A DNA stretch of 64,000 nt from Malurus cyaneus samueli (Eukaryota; Chordata; Aves; Passeriformes; Maluridae). Numbering within the stretch: position 1 is the first letter of the stretch; every line of letters begins with the position of its first letter. Shown here one piece after another: positions 32,005 through 43,100 of this stretch. The stretch spans positions 17,435,913 to 17,499,912 of the forward strand of contig CM019227.1 in assembly GCA_009741485.1 (NCBI GenBank), in the 5' to 3' direction. The translations under genes were made by a program, and so were the position numbers. Under the pieces are notes generated by a model. The model ran no database searches, had not been told where the DNA came from, and saw only the letters and a list, made by a program, of their open reading frames with translations.

Positions 32005-35000
32005 ATGGGGGACACGCTCGGAGCTGGATCCCTGCGGAGCCTTGTCCAGCTCGCCTGGATGTGCCTGTTCTCCTGTGTGCCGGTGAGAGCCGGGCCGGGC
32101 CGGGGGCAGCGGGGTTGGCACTGCCGGGCTCTGACCGCTGCCGGGGGCTCCGTCCTGGGTTTCCGCCCGTCCCGGGGTGCGGCAGCAGCTCCCGGCGGGA
32201 TTCAAGGTGCCGGGGCAGGAGGCTCTGACCCGGCTCCGGGCACGCAGCGCGGCGGGGCCAAGGTGCTGGAGAAGACCTTCGAGGAGTGGCTGCGGTACCG
32301 TGACGAGTGCCTGAGGAGGATGGCGAGCGAGCCCTACCCGGCAGGTACCCGGCAGCTCGGGAGCCAGGGCTGGGGCGGGGTTTGTCCCTCCTCCAGCACT
32401 CTCTGCTCACCCACAGAGGAGTGAGCGGGGGGTCGGACGAGGACGGCCGCATCTCAGATGGGATACCCAGGGCCGGGGATGCCCTGGGGGCCGGGGCTGG
32501 TGTGGGGCACCTTCAGATGGCACCGGCCCCTGGGAGGTGGCAGGGCTGGATGCGGCCGTGCCGGCAGCAGCTGCCCACTGGCTCTCCCTGCCCTCTGCAG
32601 GGCTGTTCTGCAACAGGACCTTCGACATGTACGCCTGCTGGCCCGACGGGAGCCCCGGCACCGCCGTCAACGTCTCCTGCCCCTTCTACCTGCCCTGGTT
32701 CGAGAAAGGTGAGGATGCCCACTGCCAGCCCGGAGCTGGGAGCCAGGGCTGAGCCGTGCTGGGGGCGGAGGGGCTCTCAGGGCTCCCCTGCTGCTGAGAG
32801 GGAGCCGTGAGCAGCCCTGGGGTAAAGTGACACCCGGGGCTCGGGGCAGAGCCAGCCCGTGTCCTGCTCACGCCTGCCCTGCTCCAGGGTCTGTGAGACC
32901 CAACATCCCCGGAGAGGGTTTTGGGGAGCCGGAGGGACTGTGCTGTCCTTGGTGCCCGCAGTGAAACACGGGCTGGTGAGCCGCAGGTGCGGCACCGACG
33001 GCCAGTGGGTGACAGTGAACGGCAGCCAGCCCTGGAGAGACTACTCACAGTGCGAGGACGAGCTGGAGGTCACTGCTGAGGAGGTGGGACCCCGGCTGGC
33101 ACCCCGGGGTGGACAGGGGTGGACAGGCACCCAGCTGGGCTCACCGGGCTGTGCTCACCGGCAGGAGGGCGCCCGCCGGCTCATGGTGAGCTTCAAGGTG
33201 CTCTACACCGTGGGCTACTCGCTGTCGCTGCTCACGCTCATCTCCGCCCTGCTGGTCCTCACCGCCTGCAGGTAGGGCACGGCCCGGCCCCCGGCCACTC
33301 GCTCCCGGCTGCGCTGGCCCTGCCTGAGCCCCGGCTCCCGCAGGAACCTGCGCTGCACCCGGAATTACATCCACGCCAACCTGTTCGCCTCCTTCGGCCT
33401 GCGGGCCACCTCGGTGATGGTGAAGGACGCGCTGCTGGAGCGGCGCTGGGGCGTGCAGCTGTTGCAGGTGGCCGACTGGGAGGCTCTGCTGAGCCACGAG
33501 GCAAGCGCTGGGCTGGTGCCATCGTGGGGACCCTCGCCCAGGGCTGGGGTGGCGGGGTGGAGCTCCAGGCAGCCGGTGGGTGAATTTTTGGGGTGCCAGT
33601 GCCATGTCTCTGATGGGGGTGCCTGTACTGCCTGTGCACCTCTGGGCCAGCTCTTGGGGTGGCCGTGCCCCTGTGGCTGAGCTGCTGGGGTGTGTGGGCA
33701 CCCATGAGTGAGCTCTCAGGGCATCTGTGCCCCTCTGGGTGAGCTCTCAGAATGCTTGGAGTGCCTGTGTAACATCACAGGCTTGATGGGTGACGGGATG
33801 CCTGCATCCCTTTGGGTGAGCTCTTGGGGTACTTGTGCAGCCTCTGGGTGAGCTCTCAGAGTGTTTGGGGTGCCCGTGCCGCTCCTGGGGGGGCTGGTCT
33901 CTGTGGGTGAGCTGTGGGGTGCCCGTGAGCACAGCCAGCCCCACGGTGGCTCTCCCGCGGCAGGCAGCACTGGGGTGTCGCGCAGCGCAGGTGCTGATGC
34001 AGTACTGCATCCTGGCCAACCACTACTGGTTCCTGGTGGAAGCTGTCTACCTCTACAAGCTGCTCATCGGGGCCGTGTTCTCCGAGAAGAATTACTACAG
34101 GCTCTACCTCTACCTGGGCTGGGGTAGGGGCCACCCGGGCACGGGCAGGGACGGGGACAGTGCACGCTCTCAGGGGCATAGCGGTCCCAACCGGCCCAGG
34201 AGGGTGCGGGGTGGGGGCTCTGCCAACCCCGGGTATCCCCACGGTGCCCCCCCGGGGGTGGTTTCTCAGCTCAGGAGGGTGCTTGGTTTTACAGGGTTTG
34301 CTGTGTGACTTGCAGGGACCCCCGTGGTGTTCGTGGTGCCCTGGATGGCGGCCAAGTACCTGAAGGAGAATGCGGAGTGAGTGGGGAGGGAGAGATGATG
34401 GATGGATGGATGGATGGATGGATGGATGGATGGATGGATGGATGGATGGATGGATGGATGGATGGAGAGATGGATGGGGCATGGGGGTCCTGCAGGGATT
34501 CTCAGCCCCAGGCTGGGCTGGGACACGGAGGGTCCCTGAGCCCCCTGGCTGGATCTCCCTGCTCCCAGCACAGGGTGATGGTGCAGCCCTCGGTGTTCCC
34601 TGGCAGGTGCTGGGCGCTGAACGAGAACATGGCTTACTGGTGGATTATCCGCATCCCCATCCTGCTGGCGTCCCTGGTAGGGAACAGCTGCCAGCCCCGG
34701 CCCTTTTTGGATAACAGCAGCTCAACTCCTGGCTGCCACCCTGGGCGGGGTTGCCATCCTCAGAGCAGCTCCCAGCAGCGGCCGGGAGGGAGAGCTGGCC
34801 CCAAGGTCCTGGGGGGTTCATGAAGGAAGCCGGGGTGCTGAGCCCAGAGAAAGGGGCTGGGGTGGCCCCTGCTGCTTCCTAGCCGGGATTTTGGGATGGC
34901 AGGAGGGAGGAAGGGCAGCACGTGCTATCTCCCGCCGGGTGAGTGTCCCTGTGTGCCCCTGCCCTGTCTCCCCTCCCAGATCAACCTGCTCATCTTCATG

Positions 35001-35856
35001 CGGATCCTCAAGGTGATCCTGGCCAAGCTCCGGGCCAACCAGAAGGGTTACGCCGACTACAAGCTGAGGTGGGCGGGGACAGGGGGCGCACACTCTGGGA
35101 CAATGGGAAAACTCCACCTCCACACCCACCCCACGCGTCACCTCCACTTTGCACCCCTTAAACGACCCCTTGGGATTAACTGGGAGATTCAGGGTCCCCT
35201 CACTGTCCTCCAGGCTGGCCAAAGCCACCCTCACCCTCATCCCCCTCTTTGGGATCCACGAGGTTGTCTTCATCTTTGCCACCGATGAGCAAACCACGGG
35301 CGTCCTGCGCTATGTCAAGGTGTTCTTCACCCTCTTCCTCAACTCCTTCCAGGTGAGATGGGAGACAAACAACTCCTGGCTCTGGGCACACCATGGAGCA
35401 AAGACCCGGGGGTCCCTCTTCCAGCTCCCTCTCCCTGTGGTGCCTCCATGGGAAGGGGACACCACCTCTCTGCCCTCGAGTGTGTGCCTCGAGGTGCCTC
35501 CCATGCTCTTGGAGGCTGTGGTGCCACGGGGACCTCAGCCCTAAAAGCACCCCGAGGGGGCCTGGGCAGAGCCTTAACTCCTTCCAGCCCCCAGACAGGG
35601 ATGGCAGAGCTCACCCCTGGCTTTTTCTGCAGGGCTTCCTGGTGGCCGTGCTGTACTGCTTTGCCAACAAGGAGGTGGGTCCCTGTCCCTGTCCCCGTCC
35701 CTGTCCCTGCCAGGGCACCTCCTGCCCAGCCTTCCCACCCTATCCTGTGCCCGAGGATAAGCCCCTCCTCCCTCCCTGTGGCAGGTGAAGTCTGAGATGA
35801 AGAAGAAGTGGCAGCTCTGGAAGCTCGACCACCCGGTGCTCTGCTGTGCTCAGTGA
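32005..35856 (+). CDS. Glucagon-receptor-family class B1 GPCR, probably glucagon-like receptor (GCGLR/GCRPR)
   Basis: Complete 433-aa receptor in 13 coding exons: 32005-32082, 32248-32344, 32601-32708, 32962-33083, 33165-33271, 33344-33500, 33964-34123, 34316-34376, 34607-34676, 34980-35068, 35214-35352, 35633-35674, 35785-35856. All phases join. Order of parts: signal peptide (about 1-26); hormone-binding ectodomain with six cysteines, CWPD and NRT/NVS/NGS glycosylation sites (27-140); seven membrane spans from [12 protein letters not shown] (about 144) to [15 protein letters not shown] (about 410). Family marks: [17 protein letters not shown] in TM3 paired with CW in ECL2, [20 protein letters not shown] in TM6. 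Ligand is a glucagon-type peptide and coupling is expected via Gs (family knowledge). The intron 6 donor is GC. The cytoplasmic tail is very short. It sits with 16p13.3 orthologues rather than the human GCGR (17q25) neighbours and is not clearly GLP1R, GLP2R or GIPR, hence GCGLR/GCRPR; GCGR itself remains possible. Confidence 0.9.
33560..33945 (+). repeat. Diverged minisatellite in receptor intron 6, rich in GTGAGCT
   Basis: Irregular units of roughly 30-70 bp share GGGTGAGCTCT(C/T), GGGGTG(C) and GTGCC. Five steps contain GTGAGCT, with the GT at 33708, 33739, 33816, 33848 and 33907, each resembling a vertebrate 5' splice site. Confidence 0.65.
34394..34477. repeat. (GATG)n microsatellite, receptor intron 8
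   Basis: About 17-18 near-perfect tetramers starting less than 20 bp after the exon 8 donor (exon ends 34376). It gives the spurious DGWM/SIHP repeat ORFs on either strand. Confidence 0.95.
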
Positions 35857-37105
35857 GGTGGTGACCAGCCAGGGCAGAGGGGCCGCTGACCCGAGGTGGC
35901 ACCTGTGGCTCCTGCCAGGCAGGCTGTCCCTTCAGCAGGGTCTGTGCCTGGGAGATGTGTGGGCACCACCGGCTGCTTCCTCCCCTGGCCTGGGCAGCTG
36001 CAGAACCCAGCAGCCTCCCCAGGACACCCACACCTTCCTGGGACCCCCTGGAACATCTACACCTCCCTGAACACCCCTGGAACACCCACGCCTCCCTGGG
36101 CACCCCTGGGATGGCAGCAGCCGGGGGGAGCCTGGCCCTCAGCAGGGGCAATGGGAGGCGCTGCTCAGCCCGGACCTGCTGCCCAAACCCCACATCCAGG
36201 GCTCCCCTATCCTCCCCTCACAGAGGGGCTGCCTCTCGCAGCACCCTGACAGCTCCCAAACACCCACAGCCCCTGTAAAGCCCATCACAGCGAGGTGCTG
36301 CTCCTGCACCTCCTCCCCAGCCTGGTCAGCAACCCAGAACAGCAGCACTTGTCCCCATCCTCACTGCACCCTCACCAAGGACAGTCACCCTGACCAAGGA
36401 CAGAGCCTCAGCTCTGTCACGTGGGAGTGAAGGATTTGAGAGCAGCAGCTCACCAGAGCCAAGCCTGACCTTCCACACCCCAACTCCAGCACCCAGCCCA
36501 GCCACCTCCTCCTCTAGGGAGGAAAGGTTGGGCTTGCAGGCCTGGCAGAAGCTCAGGAACCGATTTTCTGGCCAAAGGCTGAGATCCCGGGAGTTTCCTT
36601 TCCAGCGGGTGCCAAAGCACCAGCCCAGCCCGGCCAAGCAGCCCGTGGGTACCAGGGAGCCTGGGAGCGAGGAACAGGACTGTCTGTGCCCGGCTCCTGG
36701 GCCGGCCCTGAGCCCTCCTGGAGGAGCCCGGAGCAGACACAGACACCCCCAGCACCAGCCCCAGCCCCAGCCCCAGCCCAGACCCTCAGCAGCAGCACGG
36801 ACACACTGCCACGGCTCGTTCCAGCCACCTTCCTTCCCTTGCCGTGCACTAAACTCCCCTCCAGGAGATGCCCACAGACGCAGGAGGGTCTCCAGCTCCC
36901 ACCCCTTCCCCGACAGGCTGGGGGAGCCTCTCCCAGTGCCTCACGGAGGGGCTGCCTGGAGCACACAGAGCAGAGAGCAAGGCGGAGAGGAGATCCAGGC
37001 TGGAGACACACAGGAGCTGTTCTGGATCGCTGTAACCCCCACAAGATCATTTTACACATTAACTCACTTTTCAGATGTAAATAAATATTTATTTTTCAGC
37101 AAGCA
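35857..37105 (+). other. Probable 3' UTR of the receptor gene
   Basis: No ORF of interest after the stop at 35854-35856. The first good polyA signal is AATAAA at 37080-37085, followed by a T/G-rich stretch, giving a 3' UTR of about 1.2 kb. A CCAGCC run lies at about 36751-36780. Confidence 0.5.
37079..37094. terminator. Palindromic polyA element between convergent genes
   Basis: Sixteen-base perfect palindrome AAATAAATATTTATTT, which contains AATAAA on both strands. It is the likely polyadenylation signal for the plus-strand receptor gene and could also serve minus-strand transcripts arriving from ANKS3. Confidence 0.6.
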
Positions 37106-37144
37106 GAGCCTGCTGCTTCTGTCTGCTCCAGGGGAGGGGAACAG

Positions 37145-37585
37145 CTGAATGGATTGGGGTGGAAGGAACCTTAAAGATCATCCAATCCCATCCCTTGCCC
37201 TTGGACACCTTCCACTGTCCCAGGCTGCTCCAAGCCCTGTCCAGCCTGGCCTTGGACACTGCCAGGGATCCAGGGGCAGCCACAGCTTCTCTGGGCACCC
37301 TGTGCCAGGGCCTCCCCACCCTCCCAGGGAACAATTCCTTCCCAATATCCCATCCATCCCTGCCCTCTGGCAGTGGGAAGCCATTCCCTGTGTCCTGTCC
37401 CTCCATCCCTTGTCCCCAGTCCCTCTCCAGCTCTCCCGGAGCCTCGTTAGGCCCTGGAAGGGGCTCTGAGCTCTCCCTGGATCCTTCTCCACCCCCAGCT
37501 CTCCCAGCCTGGCTCCAGAGCAGAGGGGCTCAAGCCCTTGGAGCATCTCCATGGCCACCTCTGGACTGGCTCCAGCAGCTCCACC
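37145..37585 (-). repeat. CR1 LINE 3' region, antisense
   Basis: Long reversed CR1 segment (GGAACCTTAAAGATCATCCA, CTTCCACTGTCCCAGGCTGC, CCAATATCCCATCCATCCC, CTGGACTGGCTCCAGCAGCT), close to the 26.5-kb copy. Confidence 0.9.
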
Positions 37586-37833
37586 AGCACTTTGAGTTGC
37601 TGCTCTTTGCTGGGCTCCCACATCACCCACCCCAACAGTGCCACAAGGGTGGTACCTCCATGGTGGCACCACGCAGAGCAGGGATGGCAGGGATGAGGCA
37701 GCCGCAGCCCCCTGGACCTCCACAGAGGGGAAGCTGGAAAGCACAAAATCTTCCTGCAAGGGATCAGGGAGCTCATTCCTGCTGCCCCAGCTCCCTGCAC
37801 AGACACCCACACACCACACACAGGTTCTCAGGT

Positions 37834-37839
37834 TTTATT
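37834..37839 (-). terminator. Candidate ANKS3 polyA signal
   Basis: AATAAA on the minus strand, 2.35 kb past the ANKS3 stop. Another lies at 38142-38147. Which one is used cannot be told from sequence. Confidence 0.35.
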
Positions 37840-39732
37840 CATTTCTCCAAGTCAGCAAATGCTGTTTTTCCTCAGACAGCTCACTTTAGGGTAGCACCAG
37901 CCTCCTGCTGCTCTCACAACCACCCTGGCTGCAAGGAATGCTGGTTCAGAGCCGGCGTTTAAGGAACTGCCTCCTCACAGACACAGTGTTATAGAAAATC
38001 CCCTCCCTGCTGCCCTCGTCTGCTCTGATACCCCTTGCAGCCCCTGTTTGGGGCCTGTCCTTTTCCTTCACACACACACAGTCACACCTCCCCCTTTTCC
38101 CAGCCTCCAGGCCTTCTGCTCATTGTAATTCCCCAAACCCCTTTATTCCAGCCTGAGACTTTGCAAACCCAGCCCCCAATCCCTACAGTAATCCTATAGC
38201 CCCTGTCCTGCACAGCCCACCCACTTCTGAAGACACTGCTGAGCCCGGGCTGCCTCAGCTCTCCAAGTGCCCCCAGACCCTTCCCTTCAGGTGCTTTTGT
38301 GGGGCTTTGTGTTAAATTCAAGGGAAAGCACCCTGACAGCCCTGTGCTAGTGCAGCCAGAAGCACCACCAGAGCCAGGGAGAGACTTTGGCACTGCCCCC
38401 ATTCCTCCAGTGCCAGGGAATGAGGGACAAAGCCCTGCACACTGCTCCCAGGACAGCTTCAGGCCTCGGAGGAGTTTCCAGGGATGCTGCACGAGGAGAA
38501 TCAGCCTCCCCTCATCCCAACTCTTGAGGGTGAAGTACTCCAGGGCATTTCCTCAGGATGGAAAAAATGGTGCCAGGTGATAAAGCTGGGAGTTAACCAG
38601 AGGCAGGAAGCAGCACCCCAGGGTGGGGGGACACTGCCAGGCACACGGGGCCATCCCTGCTGGTTTTGGGACAGAGGCTGGCCCCAGGAGTCACAGACAC
38701 CCCGAGCAGAGCAGTTGTCACCCCTGCCTAAAGGGACTGAAGCAGCTCAGCAGAAGGGATGATCAGCTAAAGGGCTGGAGCTGGATGAATTTTTGGCATC
38801 TGTGACCAAGGTCCAAAATCAGAAGGAACACAGGGTTCCATCCTCTGCCCAAAGGGACTCTTCCTGAATCATCAGAGCCATCCGTCACAGACTTCAAATT
38901 TGATGTGTGATCACACCCAGCCCTAAGGACAGCAGGAACCCAAAATGAACTGGGGGAGGGGGGCTGGTTGGAGTGACAGGCTCTGAAGCCCAGAGCTGGG
39001 GTGGGCAGAGCAGACATTACAAGCAGGAACAGGGCTGCACTCTGAGCTTCACTGCAGCTCAAAGTGCCAAACCACAAACTCTACTCCCCTCACCCCTCCA
39101 CAACAACCTGCCTTTTTCACGGCCTCAGATCCATTCTCTGGGCCAATCCCCAAAGCACAAGAGGAGTCAGGGACACATTTCAGCAGCCCTGGGGAGCTTG
39201 GGATGCAGAAAAGGATAATGAATTGATTGCTGTATGCAAATGTCACCTTTCTACCACCAACCCAGACTTGAACAACAATGGCTGCAGAAAGCTTAAGGCA
39301 GGTAAAACTCCCAGGCTTGGAGCTCCTCCTCCAAACCTAAACCTTTCCAAAAGGGATCCTGGGAACCCAGACAGAGTCAGGCCCAGAGAGCTTCTGGTTG
39401 TCTTCTGCTGTCCCTCGTCCTCCCAGCCGTGTTGTCTGGTGGCCACGGCCTCCTCTGTGCCCCGCCAGCTGCGATGGCCCTCGGCAGAGCCGTGGTGCTG
39501 CCAGCACGGCCCCCGTGCTCCCTCCCAGGCACACTCAGCTTCCGGGTGGAACAGTCACCCGACGTCAGTATTCCTGCAGCCACCAGGGAAAGGGGACAGT
39601 CACCCTCTGGGCCACACAGAGAAAAGGGGATTGCTCCAGGGGAGAGCCAACCAGAGGGCACACAAAGCCGGGTCAGAGCCCAGCCCTGCTCTGATGTGAG
39701 CTACAGGCGAGCCTTGGGGACATGGCAGCAAG

Positions 39733-40144
39733 GGATGGTGGCCCCTCAGTGCCACAGCCTGGGAGTGACAGTGAGGGATGGTGTCCCCTCAGTGCCACAG
39801 CCTGGGACTGGCAGTGAGGGATGGTGTCCCCTCAGTGCCACAGCCTGGGACTGGCAGCGAGGGATGGTGTCCCTTCAGTGCCACAGCCTGGGACTGGCAG
39901 GAGGGATGGTGTCCCTCAGTGCCACAGCCTGGGACTGGCAGGAGGGATGGTGTCCCTTCAGTGCCACAGCCTGGGACTGGCAGCGAGGGATGGTGTCCCT
40001 CAGTGCCACAGCCTGGGACTGGCAGTGAGGGATGGTGTCCCTTCAGTGCCACAGCCTGGGACTGGCAGCGAGGGATGGTGTCCCTCAGTGCCACAGCCTG
40101 GGACTGGCAGTGAGGGATGGTGTCCCTCAGTGCTACAGCCTGTC
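39733..40144. repeat. 43-bp minisatellite, about 9-10 units
   Basis: Unit GGATGGTGTCCCCTCAGTGC followed by CACAGCCTGGGACTGGCAGTGAG, with 41- and 42-bp variants. It ends about 40 bp from the ANKS3 stop (40186-40188), so it falls in the ANKS3 3' UTR. Units abut without spacers. Confidence 0.95.
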
Positions 40145-40185
40145 TCTGGTCAGGGCAGTTGTTCCCACTCACCGTCCTGGCTTGG

Positions 40186-43100
40186 TTAAGGCTCTGGCCA
40201 GCTCTGCCCACTCTGCCCCAGGGCTTGGAGCCTTTGGAGGTTTTGAGTCACAGTCTGCAGAGCTTTTCCTGAGGACAAAGCAAAAGGAAAAATCAGCATT
40301 AGGAATGGGCCAGGAAGCAGGAAAGAACAGACTGCACTCAGCCACTGCTGTCCTGCTTGCCTGCTCTGTAAACAGGCTGTCTCTACTCTCTGCCTGCTGC
40401 TTGGATGAGTTTCTGTCACCAGGAGAGCAAGACACAGGTTTTGGGAACCATTTCCCCAGCAGCTCTCATCCCTGAACAGGAGATGCAGGGGCCACCACCC
40501 GCCATCTCTCAGCCCGGACCTCTCACCAGGGGATGATGCAGAGCCCAAGGTCTGCAGCCAGAATAAATTGCCAGCACCCACTTGAAAGCCTGGAGACTTC
40601 CCTGAACGAGCAGGGATTGTTGGGTCCATCCCAACCACCTCTCCAGCCCACCAAACCTCCACCCACCCGTGTCTCCCCCAGCACAAGAGCCCCTCCACAC
40701 AGGCAGAGACCTTCCCACCTTACCCATCTCTCCTACACACTCCTCCAGCACAGCTGACAGCTCAGGCAAGCTCAGGCACTTCAGGGAAGGTGGCCACCCT
40801 TCCAGCACTGCAAGGACAGGGACACAGTCAATCCATCTGCATGCTCCCTGCGACAGAGCACTCAAGGACTACACGGTGCTGGGAAGCAGGTCCAGCCCAA
40901 GTGGTTCCAGTTAGGAATCACATCGGAAAAAGGCTGCAACTGCCCATGCCAAACAGCAATTTTCTGGCAATTCTACCACTTAGGAATTTGTTTTTATATT
41001 GGCTGAGTTATTTAAGAGAATCTCAAAGGGATTAAGTGTAGAGGACAGAAATCAATAGGAACTCTACATGCCTCACTTCTAAGACACAGGCAGCAAAGAC
41101 CATGTCACAGGCAGCAAGATCAGAGAACCTCAGAACCATGGAATGGTGTGGGTTGGAAGAGACCTTAAAGCCCATCCAGTTCCACCCCCTGCCATGGACA
41201 GGGACACCTTCCACTACCTCAGGTTGTTCCAAGTTCCCTCCAACCTGGCCTTGGACACTTCCAGGGATCATTTACCAACTCCCAGGGATAAGGAGCTGCT
41301 GATCAGGCCTGCCCAGCCATATACATGGGTTTGTCCCAGGGATCCAAATGCACAGTCCTCCAAACTGGGTTAGGGAACCAACCATCTCTTGTGCTTCAGA
41401 CCCTGCTCCAGTGCACAGGGTGGTGACACCCAAGGTGCAGCCACAGGCCCCTGCAGCAGGACTGTCACTGGGGCCTGTGCTCCAGCCCGGTATTCTTAGC
41501 CACAAATACCTGCCAGACCCCATAACTTCCCACTTGCTGAGGACCCCTGCAAGTAAAACTCTGAATGCACCTAGAGATTTAAATGCTTCCCCAAGCAAGA
41601 ATTTTGACATTCAGTATTTGAGTTTGGCTGCCCATCCATTCCCAACTGGCTGACTTCATCCTTTCAGCAAATAAAGACAAGCAAGGCTCTCCTGGAGCTT
41701 GTCCCCCTGTGCAGCTGGAGCTGCTGCTCACCTGGGCGCTCCCCAGGCCGCTGGCTCTCCCCGGTGCCGTGCTGCTCCTGCGTGTCCGGTGTTCCATCGC
41801 TCGCCTGCTCCGGGGCCATCCGGGCCGAAAGCTCCGCCTGGCAGCTCCTGCCAAGCACAGCACAACTGTCAGCAGGGCACAGGGCCACCCTGGCAGCGAC
41901 ACTGCACACTCCTACAGCCTGCAGTACCTGTGGGGGGTGCCCAGGCAGCGCCTCTAAGGCCCTGGGGTACAACCTGCTCCTTGCTGCCTCCTGGGAAGAG
42001 GAAGAGGTGCCCCCGCCCAAGGTCGGGGTGCTGGCACTGCTCAGCTCCCAGCCACTGCTCCCCATCTCCAGCTACACCAGCTGTGCCCTGTTCACAGAGG
42101 AGCTGTGGGGGGACAAGACAAGGAGGGGCCGAGTGAGCAGCCGGAAGCCCAAGCCAGGGACTGTGCATGGTCTGTGTGAGAGTCAAACCTGATCCACGTT
42201 TTCTAGTGGGCAAAGGAAATAATCTCAGGACAGGCATGAAGGGCCCCCAAGTTCTCTGGCTCTCATCACCATGTCATCAATTCAAGCAGAGAATGCTCAG
42301 AGCATGGCAGGGCCCTTCTACACAAACCTCAGCTCCTCAGTCAGGGGGAAAAGCCAAGCTCCACCCCTCGCAGTAGAAATACTGCCCTGCTGTCCTTGTG
42401 GATCCAGCTTCAATTCACCCTGGCTTGGCAACCAGCAGACCCCACTCCCTTTGGGCCAGGATCCATAAGTAGCAGGATTTATGCCACTTTCAGGGATGTT
42501 GCTGTTCTATCAGTGCACAGGGGCTGTGACAGGAATCCAGCTGGGGCAGAGAGAAAAACACCCCAAGGGCAATCAAAAGAGTGTCAGGAGATGGGGCAGA
42601 GCAGGTTTTTCTGACAGGTGTCAGAGTTGCAAGAAAAAGTATTCTTCACTTGCAAAATACTGCACTTCCTTTGACAAGGTATGGAAGTGAAAAACTCCTT
42701 TTTGTATTCACCTGATCACCAGGTTACACCCTGGGCACTGGGTAAGCACCAAACCTCAGCCTTTTGGCCATTTCTAACTGACATGGGAACACCCAGAACC
42801 CCCAAAAACTCAGCTTGTGCATCTCACCAAAGCTCCACCTGTGCTCCTGTGGGTGTGGCCTTCCACTAGGGAAAGTCAGGCAGGACACAAAATGTGCTCA
42901 GGAGCCAGGTGGGCTCTCCTGCCTCACCCTGAGCATCACCTGTAAGACTGCCAATATGAACCCCCCATCCCCTCTCTGAGCAGCCTCAGTGCCATTTTCT
43001 GGGAATGACTCACTTGATCTGATCCAGCAGGACTCCTGCATCCTTGGTGATGGCCTGAGCCTCTCTGAGCTGGCACTGGATGGCATTCCAGGTCTCATCC

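Noticed and set aside
31531..32424. Long 297-codon ORF taken as one receptor exon
   Set aside because: Only 32005-32082 and 32248-32344 are coding; the rest has no family similarity, and splice sites with matching phase flank the true exons.
34305..34823. ORF with DGWM repeats (and SIHP repeats on the other strand)
   Set aside because: Translation of the GATG microsatellite in receptor intron 8.
39733..40144. Regularly spaced repeats that could suggest a CRISPR-like array
   Set aside because: Units abut without unique spacers and the genome is vertebrate; it is a minisatellite.
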